Assembly (NCBI GenBank): GCA_905215575.1
Contig: CAJMQV010000005.1
Span: 1-58,893, forward strand
Length of the DNA stretch: 58,893 nucleotides
Reading direction: 5' to 3'
Source: an uncultured bacterium
Lineage (GTDB): Bacteria > Bacteroidota > Bacteroidia > Bacteroidales > Bacteroidaceae
Both the position numbers and the translations under genes were made by a program. Positions 1-8,843 of the stretch are shown here, piece by piece. Numbering within the stretch: the first letter of the stretch is position 1; the number at the start of each line of letters is the position of its first letter. The notes under the pieces are model-generated. The model was not told the DNA's origin. It ran no database searches and was given only the letters and a program-made list of their open reading frames with translations.

Positions 1-100
1 TAAAATGAAGAAAGTGCATCAAAAAGCATATTAACATACATTTTGACACACCCTCATCTCATTAAAAACCAATAAAAGTACTAATTTATGAATAAGAAAA

Positions 101-1489
101 TTAGCTCAATCCTCCGCCTAAAGCGTGATAGAGTGTAATTACTCCCTGTATCTCGGCGTATTTGTCTTCAGCCCCCGTCAGTTCGGCCTGCAAGAGATTC
201 TGTTGGGCTATCAGCACCTCCAGATAGTTCACCTGCCCATGTTTCATCAGCAAACGGGTATTCCACACGGCAGCTCTCAACAATGCGATCTGCTCCTGAT
301 CTACATCAATCCGTTCGCGAGCCGTCTGCCATTGCATCAACGCATCGTTCACTTCGATACCGGCATCCAGCAGACTTTGCCGGAAAAGCAGCAGCGCTTC
401 TTCCTGTTGTGCCTGCGCTATTTTCAGGTTAGCCCGGTTCTGTCCTTTCTGGAACAAAGGCTGTACCAAAGAACCCAACGCATTCAGCAACCAGCTTCCG
501 GGATTGGTAATGGCAAGCCCCGAACCGTTTGTCCAGCCCAGACTGCCACTCAGCGTCAGTTGGGGATAGAAATCTGCCCGTGTGGCATTGGTGGCATAAT
601 AAGCCTGCATCAGACTATACTCCGCTTCGCGTACATCCGGCCGATTGGCCAAAGTTTTCAAAGGAACCCCCAATGACAATTTCTCCGGAAAGCTCTGATC
701 ATCCAGTTTTCCCCGCTCTATGGTTTGCGGTGTAATTCCCAGCAATCCGCAGAGAGCATGCTCCTGTTCGGCAATCTGTCTTTTCAGAGTTTTCATATTT
801 CCTTCCACACTCAACTGATTGGCTTTTGCCTGAAGAACAGCCGCTTCATTCGTTTTTCCGGCAGTCTTCAGTGCCGCCAGCGTACGTACATTCTCCTTCA
901 TGGTAATCAGCGTGTACTGGCTGATACGCAACTGTTCATCCAACATCAGCAGGGTGTAATACGCATTGGCGATTCCGGAAATGACCTGAATCTGCACCGC
1001 CTGCCGATAAGCATCACTTTGCAACAAGGCAGCTTGCGCTCCCCGCTTCTCATTGGTCAGTCTGCCAAACAGGTCCACTTCCCATGCAGCCGAAGGCCCT
1101 ATGGAATAGCCTTTGGCAGCGGCAGCGCTTCCTTTCTTGGCAATACTGCCATCTACACCCAAATCCAACGACGGCAGAAAAGCCTGTCGTGAAGCCTGCA
1201 ACGCCGCCTCGGCCTGTTTGGTACGCAAATGTGCCACATTCAGATCCGTATTGTTTTTCAGTCCGGTTTCAATCCATTGCTGCAATTGCGGGTCGGTAAA
1301 AAAACTTTTCCACGATTGGGAGGCCACAGACACCGAATCGGCATACAAAGAATCACAAGGCAACGGACGGTAAAGCGAATCGGCAAAACTGATATCCGGC
1401 CGGGTATATGGAGTATACAGTCCGCAACTGCTCACCAGAGTCATCGCACCCGCGGCGCATACTATTGATAAAATATTCTTTTTCTTCAT
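101..1489 (-). CDS. RND efflux outer-membrane factor (OprM/NodT-type lipoprotein)
   Basis: Outer-membrane channel of a tripartite efflux pump, expected to form a trimeric TolC-like duct that docks to the adaptor and pump encoded just upstream. The 462-residue product starts with a lipoprotein signal (lipobox LVSSC, Cys22). It contains two OEP repeats: long alpha-helical stretches rich in Ala, Gln and Leu (for example AALLQSDAYRQAVQIQV) and beta-hairpin segments ending in an LGGGLS tail. It is the third gene of the operon; only 3 bp separate its ATG from the stop of the pump gene. The family is certain from architecture and context. The substrate cannot be read from sequence. Confidence 0.93.
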   Translation of the reverse strand: MKKKNILSIVCAAGAMTLVSSCGLYTPYTRPDISFADSLYRPLPCDSLYADSVSVASQSWKSFFTDPQLQQWIETGLKNNTDLNVAHLRTKQAEAALQASRQAFLPSLDLGVDGSIAKKGSAAAAKGYSIGPSAAWEVDLFGRLTNEKRGAQAALLQSDAYRQAVQIQVISGIANAYYTLLMLDEQLRISQYTLITMKENVRTLAALKTAGKTNEAAVLQAKANQLSVEGNMKTLKRQIAEQEHALCGLLGITPQTIERGKLDDQSFPEKLSLGVPLKTLANRPDVREAEYSLMQAYYATNATRADFYPQLTLSGSLGWTNGSGLAITNPGSWLLNALGSLVQPLFQKGQNRANLKIAQAQQEEALLLFRQSLLDAGIEVNDALMQWQTARERIDVDQEQIALLRAAVWNTRLLMKHGQVNYLEVLIAQQNLLQAELTGAEDKYAEIQGVITLYHALGGGLS

Positions 1490-1492
1490 AGA

Positions 1493-4400
1493 TCATTTCT
1501 TTACTCGTTTCGGCATCACTCTTTCTTCGATATACTGGAAAATGACAAACAGCACCGGCACAATAAACAGCAGTGCCACTGTACCGACCAGCATACCCCC
1601 CACGGTTCCTACTCCGATGGAAATGTTTCCGTTGGCTCCTACTCCGGTTGCGAACATCATAGGCAGCATACCGAAGATCATGGTCAGCGAAGTCATCAGA
1701 ATCGGACGCAGACGGGCTTTGGCGGCAGATATGGCCGAAGCTACAATCGTCATGCCGTGCTTGCGGCGTTCCGAAGCATACTCCGTCAGCAAAATCGCGG
1801 TTTTGGCCAGCAATCCGATCAGCATCAGCAAACCGATCTGCAGGTAGATATTGTTCTCCAATCCGAACATGCGGGCAAAGAGGAAGCTACCTGCCAAACC
1901 AAACGGCACGGAAAGCATCACGACCACCGGTATGAGCAGACTCTCATACAGCGCACACAGAATCAGATAGATGAATACGATACAGATCACAAAGATGACC
2001 ACGGTGGAAGTTCCCGTTGAGGCTTCCTCACGCGACATACCGCCAAACTCGAATCCGTAGCCCACCGGCAATACTTCGGCAGCCACTTCCCGGATGGCTT
2101 CGATGGCCTGACCGGAACTGTATCCTGCGGCCGGTGTTCCATTTACCTGTATGGCCGGGAACAGATTGAAACGGGAAAGCGACTGGGCTCCATACACACG
2201 TGTCAGAGTGAGATACTGACTGATCGGTGTCATCTCGTCTTTATCATTACGCACGAACATATTGTTCAGTGATTCCGTATCGAGTCGGAACTCCGGAGAA
2301 GCCTGAATCATCACACGATAAAGTTTCGAGAAACGGTTCATGTTCGAAGCATAGTTTCCGCCCACATATCCCGAAAGCACATTCAATACATCATTAGGCG
2401 ACACACCGTTCTTCTTGCATCGTGCCGCATCCACCTCAACGAGGAACTGCGGATATTTGGTATCAAAGGAAGTCTGCGCACGTGAAATCTCCGGGCGTTC
2501 GTTCAGTCGGGCAATCAGTTCGTTGGTCAGTTTCTGGAGGTCCTCAACCGTACCACCCTTCTGATCCTGCACGTAAAGTTCAAAACCGTCACTCGCTCCA
2601 TATCCCGGAATCATACCACGCGAGAAGACCATGATCTTGGCCGAAGTAATATCCTCTGTGCGACGGTAGATTTCTTCGGTCACCGAACTGATGTCATCTC
2701 CCTTACCGGTTCTCTCTTCCCACGGCTTGAGTTTGATGACAAACATACCGCTGGTTGAACCCTGTCCACTCAACATTCCGGCACCTGTGGTCTTGGAATA
2801 GATCTCAATTTGCGGAATATCCTTGATGCGACGGTCTATTTCATCCATCACCTTGCGGGTTTCGTCCAGATTGGTTCCCGGAGGTGTCTGCACATCAATA
2901 TTCAAACTACCCTGGTCTTCCTTAGGCACCAGACCGGTCTTTGTAGTCTGCATCAGATAATACAGTCCGCCTACAGCAGCCACCAACAAAACGCCCACCA
3001 GCCATTTGCGACGGAAGAAGAAGAACACACCGCGCGTGTAACGCTTCACCAACCGATGAAACGCCGCCTCGAAGGCAAAGTGGAAACGGGAAGAGAAACT
3101 CATCTTCTTTCCCTGTTCGCCACCCTCTCCGTGAGGGGTCATAATCAGCGCGCACAGCGCCGGGCTCAGGGTCATGGCATTCAAAAGCGAGATACCTACC
3201 GCCACGGCCATCGTCAGTCCGAACTGCGTATAGAAGGTTCCCGTCGTACCGCCCATGAAGCTAACCGGAATAAACACCGCCATAAAGACGATGGTTGTTG
3301 TCAGCAAAGCGCTGGCAATACCATCCATGGCATCGATTGTCGCCTCGTAGGGCGACTGGTATCCTTCATCGAATTTGGCCTGCACCGCCTCGACCACCAC
3401 GATGGCATCATCCACCACAGTTCCGATAACCAGCACAAGGGCAAACAGCGTAATCAGGTTCAAACTGAAGCCGGCAATCTGCAAAAAGGCAAAGGTTCCG
3501 ACCAGGGATACAATGATAGACAAGGTAGGAATCAACGTAGAGCGCATGCTCTGCAAGAAGATATACACGATGAGCACTACCAGAATAATGGCCTCAACCA
3601 ATGTCTTGACCACATTTTGAATGGAAGCGTCCAGGAAGTCCTTGGTACTCATCAGGTCTACAATCTCAATACCTTCGGGAAGGTCTTTTGAGATTTCGGC
3701 CACCACCCGGTCCACTTCCTCAATAATTTCATTGGCATTGGAACCGGAAGTCTGCGAAATCATACAGGTCACACCCGGCTGTCCGTTCACCGAACCGATG
3801 TAATCATAACTCTTGGAACCCAGTTCCACCGTAGCCACATCCTTGAGACGTAGCACTGTTCCGTCGCCCAGAGCACGGATAACCAGATTCTCATAGTCTA
3901 CCGGATTTTCATAACGTCCGCGGTATTTCAATACATAACGGAACGTATTTCCCGACTCCGCACCCAGCGTACCTGTCGGCGACTCCAGATTCTGCTCGTC
4001 CAGTACGGCAGCCACATCCGACGGCATCAGGTTATACTGGGCCATCTTGCCCGGGTCCATCCAGATACGCAGTGAATAGTCCGAACCCTTGGTATCGATT
4101 TCTCCCACACCGGCAATACGCAACAGTCGCGGTTCGATATTGATTTTGGAATAATTGGCCAGGAACTTGTCATCAAAGCGTCCGTCGGGAGAATAAATGG
4201 CCAGCGTCTTGATCTTACTGGTCTGACGCTTGCTCACCGTCACACCCGACTTGGTCACTTCGGCCGGCAACAGTCCCTGCGCCGAAGCGATGCGGTTTTG
4301 CACATTCACCATGGCCATATCGCCGTCGGTTCCCTGCCGGAAGTAAATCTGAATGTTGGCCGATCCGGTATTGGTAGCCGTAGACACCATATACATCATG

Positions 4401-4624
4401 TTCTCCACACCGTTGATGGCCTCCTCCAGCGGTACGATGACACTCTTCTGCACCGTTTCGGCATTGGCACCGGTATAGCTGGCCGAAACACTCACCGTAG
4501 GTGGAGCAATTTCCGGGAACTGTTCCACTGGAAGCTGCGACAGACTGATGATTCCCACAATGACAATAGCCACGGAGATCACACAGGCAAAAATCGGTCG
4601 CTCTATAAATGTTCTGATCTTCAT
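1493..4624 (-). CDS. RND multidrug efflux permease, HAE1 family (AcrB/MexB-like)
   Basis: Inner-membrane proton-driven drug exporter of 1043 residues, the normal length for AcrB-type pumps. Visible hallmarks are the N-terminal helix MKIRTFIERPIFACVISVAI, the porter-domain start PPTVSVSASYTGANAETVQ, the TM4 proton-relay motif VIGTVVDDAIVVVEAV with paired Asp, and the C-terminal TM block with ILMTSLTMIFGMLPMMFATG. It lies between the adaptor (2 bp upstream) and the outer-membrane factor (3 bp downstream), so the three are one transcription unit. Compared with the second RND system in this window (11006-14152) it has a canonical DD pair in TM4 and no interruption. Substrates are unknown. Confidence 0.96.
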   Translation of the reverse strand: MKIRTFIERPIFACVISVAIVIVGIISLSQLPVEQFPEIAPPTVSVSASYTGANAETVQKSVIVPLEEAINGVENMMYMVSTATNTGSANIQIYFRQGTDGDMAMVNVQNRIASAQGLLPAEVTKSGVTVSKRQTSKIKTLAIYSPDGRFDDKFLANYSKINIEPRLLRIAGVGEIDTKGSDYSLRIWMDPGKMAQYNLMPSDVAAVLDEQNLESPTGTLGAESGNTFRYVLKYRGRYENPVDYENLVIRALGDGTVLRLKDVATVELGSKSYDYIGSVNGQPGVTCMISQTSGSNANEIIEEVDRVVAEISKDLPEGIEIVDLMSTKDFLDASIQNVVKTLVEAIILVVLIVYIFLQSMRSTLIPTLSIIVSLVGTFAFLQIAGFSLNLITLFALVLVIGTVVDDAIVVVEAVQAKFDEGYQSPYEATIDAMDGIASALLTTTIVFMAVFIPVSFMGGTTGTFYTQFGLTMAVAVGISLLNAMTLSPALCALIMTPHGEGGEQGKKMSFSSRFHFAFEAAFHRLVKRYTRGVFFFFRRKWLVGVLLVAAVGGLYYLMQTTKTGLVPKEDQGSLNIDVQTPPGTNLDETRKVMDEIDRRIKDIPQIEIYSKTTGAGMLSGQGSTSGMFVIKLKPWEERTGKGDDISSVTEEIYRRTEDITSAKIMVFSRGMIPGYGASDGFELYVQDQKGGTVEDLQKLTNELIARLNERPEISRAQTSFDTKYPQFLVEVDAARCKKNGVSPNDVLNVLSGYVGGNYASNMNRFSKLYRVMIQASPEFRLDTESLNNMFVRNDKDEMTPISQYLTLTRVYGAQSLSRFNLFPAIQVNGTPAAGYSSGQAIEAIREVAAEVLPVGYGFEFGGMSREEASTGTSTVVIFVICIVFIYLILCALYESLLIPVVVMLSVPFGLAGSFLFARMFGLENNIYLQIGLLMLIGLLAKTAILLTEYASERRKHGMTIVASAISAAKARLRPILMTSLTMIFGMLPMMFATGVGANGNISIGVGTVGGMLVGTVALLFIVPVLFVIFQYIEERVMPKRVKK

Positions 4625-4626
4625 AT

Positions 4627-5760
4627 CTATTTCTTGTTTTCGTCCTTCGTTTCTGTCTTCTCTCCCTGACGGGCACGCACAACAGTACCCTCACGCACCA
4701 GTCCGGCACCTTCGGAAATAATGCTGTCGCCCACATTCAGTCCCGCTTCTACAATGTACTCACTTCCGTTGTTCTGGTCGCGCACGGTAATTTCCTGCGA
4801 AGTGGCCACTCCGTTCACTACCTTGTAAACCAGAATGCGGTCCTGCAGCTCAAACGTAGCCGCCTGTGGAATCACAATGCAGTCTTCTACGAACGAAGGA
4901 ATCACCACCGTACCGCTACCTCCTTCACGCAACAGGCGGTCGGGGTTCGGGAATACGGCACGCAGACTCACCGCTCCGGTCGTATTGCCAATCGTTCCGC
5001 TCACCGCGTCAATGCGTCCCTTGTGCGCATAAATGTTTCCGTTGCTCATCTGCAACTCCACTTCCGGCATCTGTCGGATGGCTCCCTGCAGCGAACCGTA
5101 CTTCTGGATAAGGTTCTGTACCTGGCGTTCGGCCATAGAGAAATAAACATACACCTCGCTGTCGTCGGAAACAGTGACCAGCGGCTCATCAATAGTGCTG
5201 CTCACCAGCGATCCCACACGATAAGGAATCATACTGGCCACTCCGTTCACCGGCGAACGCACCTCGGTAAACGACAAATTGTTACGCGCGCTCACCTCTT
5301 CGGCCTTGGCCAAAGCCAATTGCGCCTGTGCCGCTTTCAGCTCGTTCTGCGCGGTAGTAATGTCAAACTCCGAAACCACATTATGCTGATGCAGTTCCTT
5401 GTTACTCTCCAGCACGAGCTTAGCGGTCGACAAGTTCGCCTCCGCCGTCTGCACATTGGCCACCGCAATCTCGTGAGCAGCCTTATAGGCCGTCTGATCA
5501 ATGACAAACAGCAACTCGCCTTTTTTCACGGCATCGCCTTCATTAATCAGAATCTTGGTAATCATACCGCCCACCTGCGGTCGCACTTCCACCGTCTGGC
5601 GTCCTTTAATCGTCGCCGCATAACCCGTCTTGAGTGTTCTGTCGCTCTTTTGTGTTACCATCACCGGATAAGTCCCTTCCTTGGCCGCCGCCTTCTTTTC
5701 CCGGTTACAGGCTGCAAGCAATAGTCCTGCGGAAAGGAGCAATACAAATTCTTTCTTCAT
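4627..5760 (-). CDS. RND efflux periplasmic adaptor (MFP, AcrA-like lipoprotein)
   Basis: Membrane-fusion protein that bridges the RND pump and outer-membrane factor. It has 377 residues with a lipoprotein signal (LLLAAC, Cys18). The barrel-sandwich (lipoyl) halves are recognisable as VEVRPQVGGMITKILINEGD and FTEVRSPVNGVASMIPYRVG, flanking an alpha-helical hairpin (residues about 95-160, rich in Ala, Gln and Glu). Beta-barrel and membrane-proximal domains follow, and the tail is charged (GEKTETKDENKK). It is the first gene of the operon adaptor-pump-channel. The 190 bp upstream separate it from a divergent sensor kinase gene; no clear TAnnTTTG promoter was found for this strand. Confidence 0.95.
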   Translation of the reverse strand: MKKEFVLLLSAGLLLAACNREKKAAAKEGTYPVMVTQKSDRTLKTGYAATIKGRQTVEVRPQVGGMITKILINEGDAVKKGELLFVIDQTAYKAAHEIAVANVQTAEANLSTAKLVLESNKELHQHNVVSEFDITTAQNELKAAQAQLALAKAEEVSARNNLSFTEVRSPVNGVASMIPYRVGSLVSSTIDEPLVTVSDDSEVYVYFSMAERQVQNLIQKYGSLQGAIRQMPEVELQMSNGNIYAHKGRIDAVSGTIGNTTGAVSLRAVFPNPDRLLREGGSGTVVIPSFVEDCIVIPQAATFELQDRILVYKVVNGVATSQEITVRDQNNGSEYIVEAGLNVGDSIISEGAGLVREGTVVRARQGEKTETKDENKK

Positions 5761-5888
5761 CGCGTATCAATTATATCGTTTTTCGTATTTGAGATTGATT
5801 CTACGCTGCAAAAAAAAGAAAAAACGGAACACAGCTCCAGCATCTGTTCATACACGACCGTTTTGTGTTGATAAACGACAAACACCCC

Positions 5889-5922
5889 GCTTGAAGGTGT
5901 CATGGAAAAAGTCTACCTTTGC
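5889..5922 (+). promoter_or_regulatory. Bacteroidetes-type promoter of the LytS/LytTR pair
   Basis: A TTG element at 5891-5893 and a perfect TAnnTTTG box, TACCTTTG, at 5914-5921 are separated by 20 bp. This matches the -33/-7 promoter of the Bacteroidetes primary sigma factor. It lies 30 bp before the kinase ATG. Confidence 0.7.
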
Positions 5923-5951
5923 CCTTGTAAACAAACCTAACGAACAGAAGC

Positions 5952-6962
5952 ATGGACCGAAAAAGCATCACCCGTTATATCGACCTTATCTTTTGTGTGA
6001 TTTTCCTCCCCCTGGTCATCACACTCATTCCCGTGGACCGCTGGCTCATCAAATACACCTGGTTTGCCATTTCGCTGATTGTGTTTCTCTATCTGCTCTA
6101 CTTTATTTACCGCCGGATCAAGGTGCCGCGCATGTTCATGCAAGGGCAGTACGGCCGCCTCACCCTCTGGCTGGCGATCATTATCAGCTGTACGCTTCTG
6201 ATTTCCCATTTCCCTTTTCCGGACGATATGGGACTGGAATTGACTCCCCGCGAAATGATGCGGCTGAAACATCTGCGATGGCAAACGGTGTGGCTGCTCT
6301 TTCTGGTAGTGAGCGGATTCAGCCTGACCATAGAACTTACCTTCGAACTTTTCAACCAGATCATTTTCCGAAAAGATCTGGAAGCCGAGAAGAACCAGGC
6401 CGAACTATCATTATATAAAGCACAGATCAACCCGCATTTCCTGTTCAACTCCCTGAATACCCTCTACGGCCTCATCGTCAGCAAATCCGACCAGACGGAA
6501 CAGGTATTCGTGAAATTCACCAGCCTGCTGCAATATATGTACACGCACACCACGAACGACCTGATTGATGTGACGCAGGAAATCGAATACATCAACCATT
6601 ATCTTGATTTGCAGAGCATGCGCTACAATCACCACACGCACATAGACTGGAGCTATACTCTCGACGACGAAACCATTCAGATTCCTCCCATGATTCTGAT
6701 CACTTTTGTGGAAAATGCCTGCAAATACGGCTCCTCACCCAGCAAGGACTGCACCATCCGCATACGGCTGAATATCCGCTGCGGCGTGCTGGACTTCCGC
6801 ACCGAGAATGCCGTAATGAAGAAAAAAGACCCGCAGAAAAAAGGCATCGGCATTGAAAACTGCCGCCGACGCCTGTCTTTGCTCTATCCGGAGCGTTTTC
6901 TGCTCACTACACAGGAAGAAAACGGTATGTTCAAAACTCATCTAACCATTCAACTGTCATGA
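5952..6962 (+). CDS. LytS-type sensor histidine kinase
   Basis: Membrane histidine kinase of the LytS/YehU type, 336 residues, expected to phosphorylate the adjacent LytTR regulator. The N-terminal 130 residues form about four hydrophobic segments (for example LIFCVIFLPLVITLI and FAISLIVFLYLLYFI) with no large sensor domain. A short helix leads to the His_kinase box YKAQINPHFLFNSLNTLYG (phospho-accepting His162). The ATPase region has the N-box PPMILITFVENACKYG and the G-box KKGIGIENCRRRL. Its TGA overlaps the ATG of the regulator by 4 bp, so the two are translationally coupled. It is divergent from the RND operon at 101-5760, which makes control of that pump plausible but unproven. Confidence 0.93.
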   Translation: MDRKSITRYIDLIFCVIFLPLVITLIPVDRWLIKYTWFAISLIVFLYLLYFIYRRIKVPRMFMQGQYGRLTLWLAIIISCTLLISHFPFPDDMGLELTPREMMRLKHLRWQTVWLLFLVVSGFSLTIELTFELFNQIIFRKDLEAEKNQAELSLYKAQINPHFLFNSLNTLYGLIVSKSDQTEQVFVKFTSLLQYMYTHTTNDLIDVTQEIEYINHYLDLQSMRYNHHTHIDWSYTLDDETIQIPPMILITFVENACKYGSSPSKDCTIRIRLNIRCGVLDFRTENAVMKKKDPQKKGIGIENCRRRLSLLYPERFLLTTQEENGMFKTHLTIQLS

Positions 6963-7666
6963 ACGAAATTATCAGCATAGCTATCGACGACGAGCCCATG
7001 GCTCTCTCGGTCATCCAACAGTTCTGTCAGCGCTCGGGCGGCATCCGCCTGCACTGTTTCAGCGATCCGCACTTAGGCTTACAGGCCATTGAGGATCTTC
7101 ATCCGCAACTGGTGTTTCTGGACATAGAGATGGACGAAATCAACGGTCTGGACATTGCACGGCGGCTGCCCAAAGGCTGCTGCCTCATCTTCACGACCGC
7201 CTATATGGAATATGCGCTCGACGGCTTTGAACTCGACGCCGTGGACTTTCTGCACAAGCCATTTGCCTACGAACGCTTTGAAAAGGCCGTACAGAAGGCT
7301 TTCCGTCGTATGGAGTTTTTCCAGAAAAAAGAAGAACCTTCGGGTTGTCTGGTCGTAAAACAGGAATACAACAACATCGCCATTCCGCTGACCGAAATAC
7401 TTTATATCGAGGCTATGGAGAACTATTCCAAGATATTCCGTGCCGGGAAGCACTACGTGCTCACTCGCATGAATCTGAAAAGCATTCAGAGCCTGCTCCC
7501 GGAAGCAGGATTTCTGCGCATCCATCGCTCCTATCTGATCGCTACGGACAAGGTGACGCGCTTCACCCGGCGCGAAGTGACACTCAGCAACGAACAGACT
7601 CTGCCCGTAGGCCGGCAATATGCGCAAAGCGTGTTTTCCGAATTGCAGAAAAATAAGAATCACTAA
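6959..7666 (+). CDS. LytTR-family response regulator
   Basis: Two-component response regulator, 235 residues. The receiver domain (residues 1-120) has the acidic pair D10-D11, the phospho-acceptor Asp55 in LVFLDIEMD, and the conserved Lys in DFLHKPFAYERF. The C-terminal LytTR DNA-binding domain (about 130-230) shows the typical strands EILYIEAMENYSKI and the FLRIHRSYLIA motif. It overlaps the kinase gene by 4 bp. In other bacteria such regulators bind direct repeats upstream of target genes. The natural candidates here are the divergent RND operon or its own promoter, but no paired repeat was identified. Confidence 0.94.
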   Translation: MNEIISIAIDDEPMALSVIQQFCQRSGGIRLHCFSDPHLGLQAIEDLHPQLVFLDIEMDEINGLDIARRLPKGCCLIFTTAYMEYALDGFELDAVDFLHKPFAYERFEKAVQKAFRRMEFFQKKEEPSGCLVVKQEYNNIAIPLTEILYIEAMENYSKIFRAGKHYVLTRMNLKSIQSLLPEAGFLRIHRSYLIATDKVTRFTRREVTLSNEQTLPVGRQYAQSVFSELQKNKNH

Positions 7667-7730
7667 AAGCCGACTTCTTTTTCCGGACAATATTTTTCGC
7701 CGAAAAGGACCTTTTTACAAAAGAAATCGT

Positions 7731-7738
7731 TACTTTTG
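7731..7738 (+). promoter_or_regulatory. -7 box of tRNA-Gly promoter
   Basis: TACTTTTG is a perfect TAnnTTTG element placed 9 bp before the first base of the tRNA. A run of T at 7712-7716 lies where the -33 element is expected. Confidence 0.6.
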
Positions 7739-7747
7739 CAAGGCAAT

Positions 7748-7819
7748 GCGGTAGTAACTCAGTGGTAGAGCGTTGGCTTCCCAAGCCAAAAGTCGCGGGT
7801 TCGAATCCCGTCTACCGCT
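7748..7819 (+). tRNA. tRNA-Gly(CCC)
   Basis: A full cloverleaf of 72 nt can be drawn. The acceptor stem GCGGTAG pairs with CTACCGC, the anticodon stem TTGGC/GCCAA holds the loop TTCCCAA (anticodon CCC at 7780-7782), and the T-arm reads GCGGG-TTCGAAT-CCCGT. The discriminator is T, and the CCA end is not encoded. It decodes GGG. Confidence 0.95.
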
Positions 7820-7890
7820 CATCGGAAATGCAACCTGTTGTCGCTCTTCAGGTTGCATTTCGCATTTCTGAAAACTTAAACTTACTGACC

Positions 7891-8676
7891 ATGAAACTGC
7901 TTAAAACCATCTCCGCCTTAGCCCTCTGCCTTCTGGCATACAGTCCGCTAAGCGCGCAACAACCCGACTATAAACTCGTTTGGAAAGAAAACTTCCGCGG
8001 ACGAAGCATCAACGAAAAATATTGGAGCAAGATTCCGAGAGGAGGCTCCGACTGGAACCGCCATATGTCGGCACACCCCAGTCTGTATGAAGTGAAACAA
8101 GGCACCGCCCGCCTTTATGGCAGGGTAAACGAGGGCATTGCCCCCGAAGACACGGCACGCTACATCACCGGTGGTATCTTTACCAAAGGTAAAAAGACAC
8201 TCACTTACGGCAAGGTGGAAATCAAAGCCCGTCTGCAAGGAGCGCAGGGAGCATGGCCGGCCATCTGGATGCTGCCGGAAAATGGCAAATGGCCCGATGG
8301 CGGAGAAATTGACATCATGGAGCGGCTGAATCACGACAGCATCGCCTATCAGACCGTGCATTCCTACTATACCTACGTGCTGAAGGAGAAAAAGAATCCT
8401 CGTCCGGGAGGCATTGGCCGGATTGATCCGGATGGCTATAACATATATGCCGTGGAGATTCTGCCGGACAGCATCGTGTTCTCCATCAACGGCCGTCATA
8501 CACTCACCTATCCGCGCATCGAAACGGATAAAAAGGGGCAATATCCTTTCGGCACTCCTTACTATCTGCTCATCGACATACAGATAGAAGGCAGCTGGGT
8601 GGGCAAGGCCAACCCGGCAGAATACCCCGTACGCATGGAGGTGGACTGGGTGAAATTCTATGAGCTGAAGAAATAA
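7891..8676 (+). CDS. Secreted glycoside hydrolase family 16 protein (beta-glucanase-like)
   Basis: Predicted secreted endo-beta-glucanase or laminarinase of GH16, 261 residues. The reading frame stays open upstream through the tRNA gene, so I place the start at 7891, where a signal peptide begins (MKLLKTISALALCLLA, cleavage after LSAQ). The GH16 catalytic signature E-x-D-x-x-E is intact as GGEIDIMERL, with Glu139, Asp141 and Glu144 as nucleophile, helper and acid/base. The aromatic motif WPAIWMLPENGKWPDGG just before it builds the substrate cleft. No lipobox is seen, so a periplasmic or secreted location is likely. No SusC/D genes are adjacent, so this is not part of a classical polysaccharide locus. 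Confidence 0.92.
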   Translation: MKLLKTISALALCLLAYSPLSAQQPDYKLVWKENFRGRSINEKYWSKIPRGGSDWNRHMSAHPSLYEVKQGTARLYGRVNEGIAPEDTARYITGGIFTKGKKTLTYGKVEIKARLQGAQGAWPAIWMLPENGKWPDGGEIDIMERLNHDSIAYQTVHSYYTYVLKEKKNPRPGGIGRIDPDGYNIYAVEILPDSIVFSINGRHTLTYPRIETDKKGQYPFGTPYYLLIDIQIEGSWVGKANPAEYPVRMEVDWVKFYELKK

Positions 8677-8723
8677 GAAAAACAATCTGTCCGAAGCTCT
8701 CCAAGAGCATGACGAAAGCACAT

Positions 8724-8791
8724 AAAAAAATCATCCCGACCATTTTCCAAAAACATCGAAATGTTTTGAGAAATTGGTCGGGATGATTTTT
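8724..8791. terminator. Bidirectional terminator between the GH16 gene and the AraC regulator
   Basis: A long stem pairs AATCATCCCGACCA with TGGTCGGGATGATT, around an inner stem AAAACAT/ATGTTTT. A-rich and T-rich flanks give T-runs on both strands. It serves two convergent genes. Confidence 0.85.
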
Positions 8792-8843
8792 ATTACGCAA
8801 CCACGCCTCTGCTTTCTGCATGGAAAAGAAAACATGAAAAACA

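Noticed and set aside
1..100. AT-rich left edge as a promoter or gene end
   Set aside because: No ORF, clear hairpin or TAnnTTTG pair could be supported in this short stretch.
2810..3691. 293-codon plus-strand open frame inside the first RND pump
   Set aside because: Composition is His/Gln/Arg-heavy and it lies wholly inside an intact AcrB-like gene.
7762..7890. Upstream extension of the GH16 frame starting inside tRNA-Gly
   Set aside because: The start codon would lie within the tRNA. The signal peptide begins at 7891.
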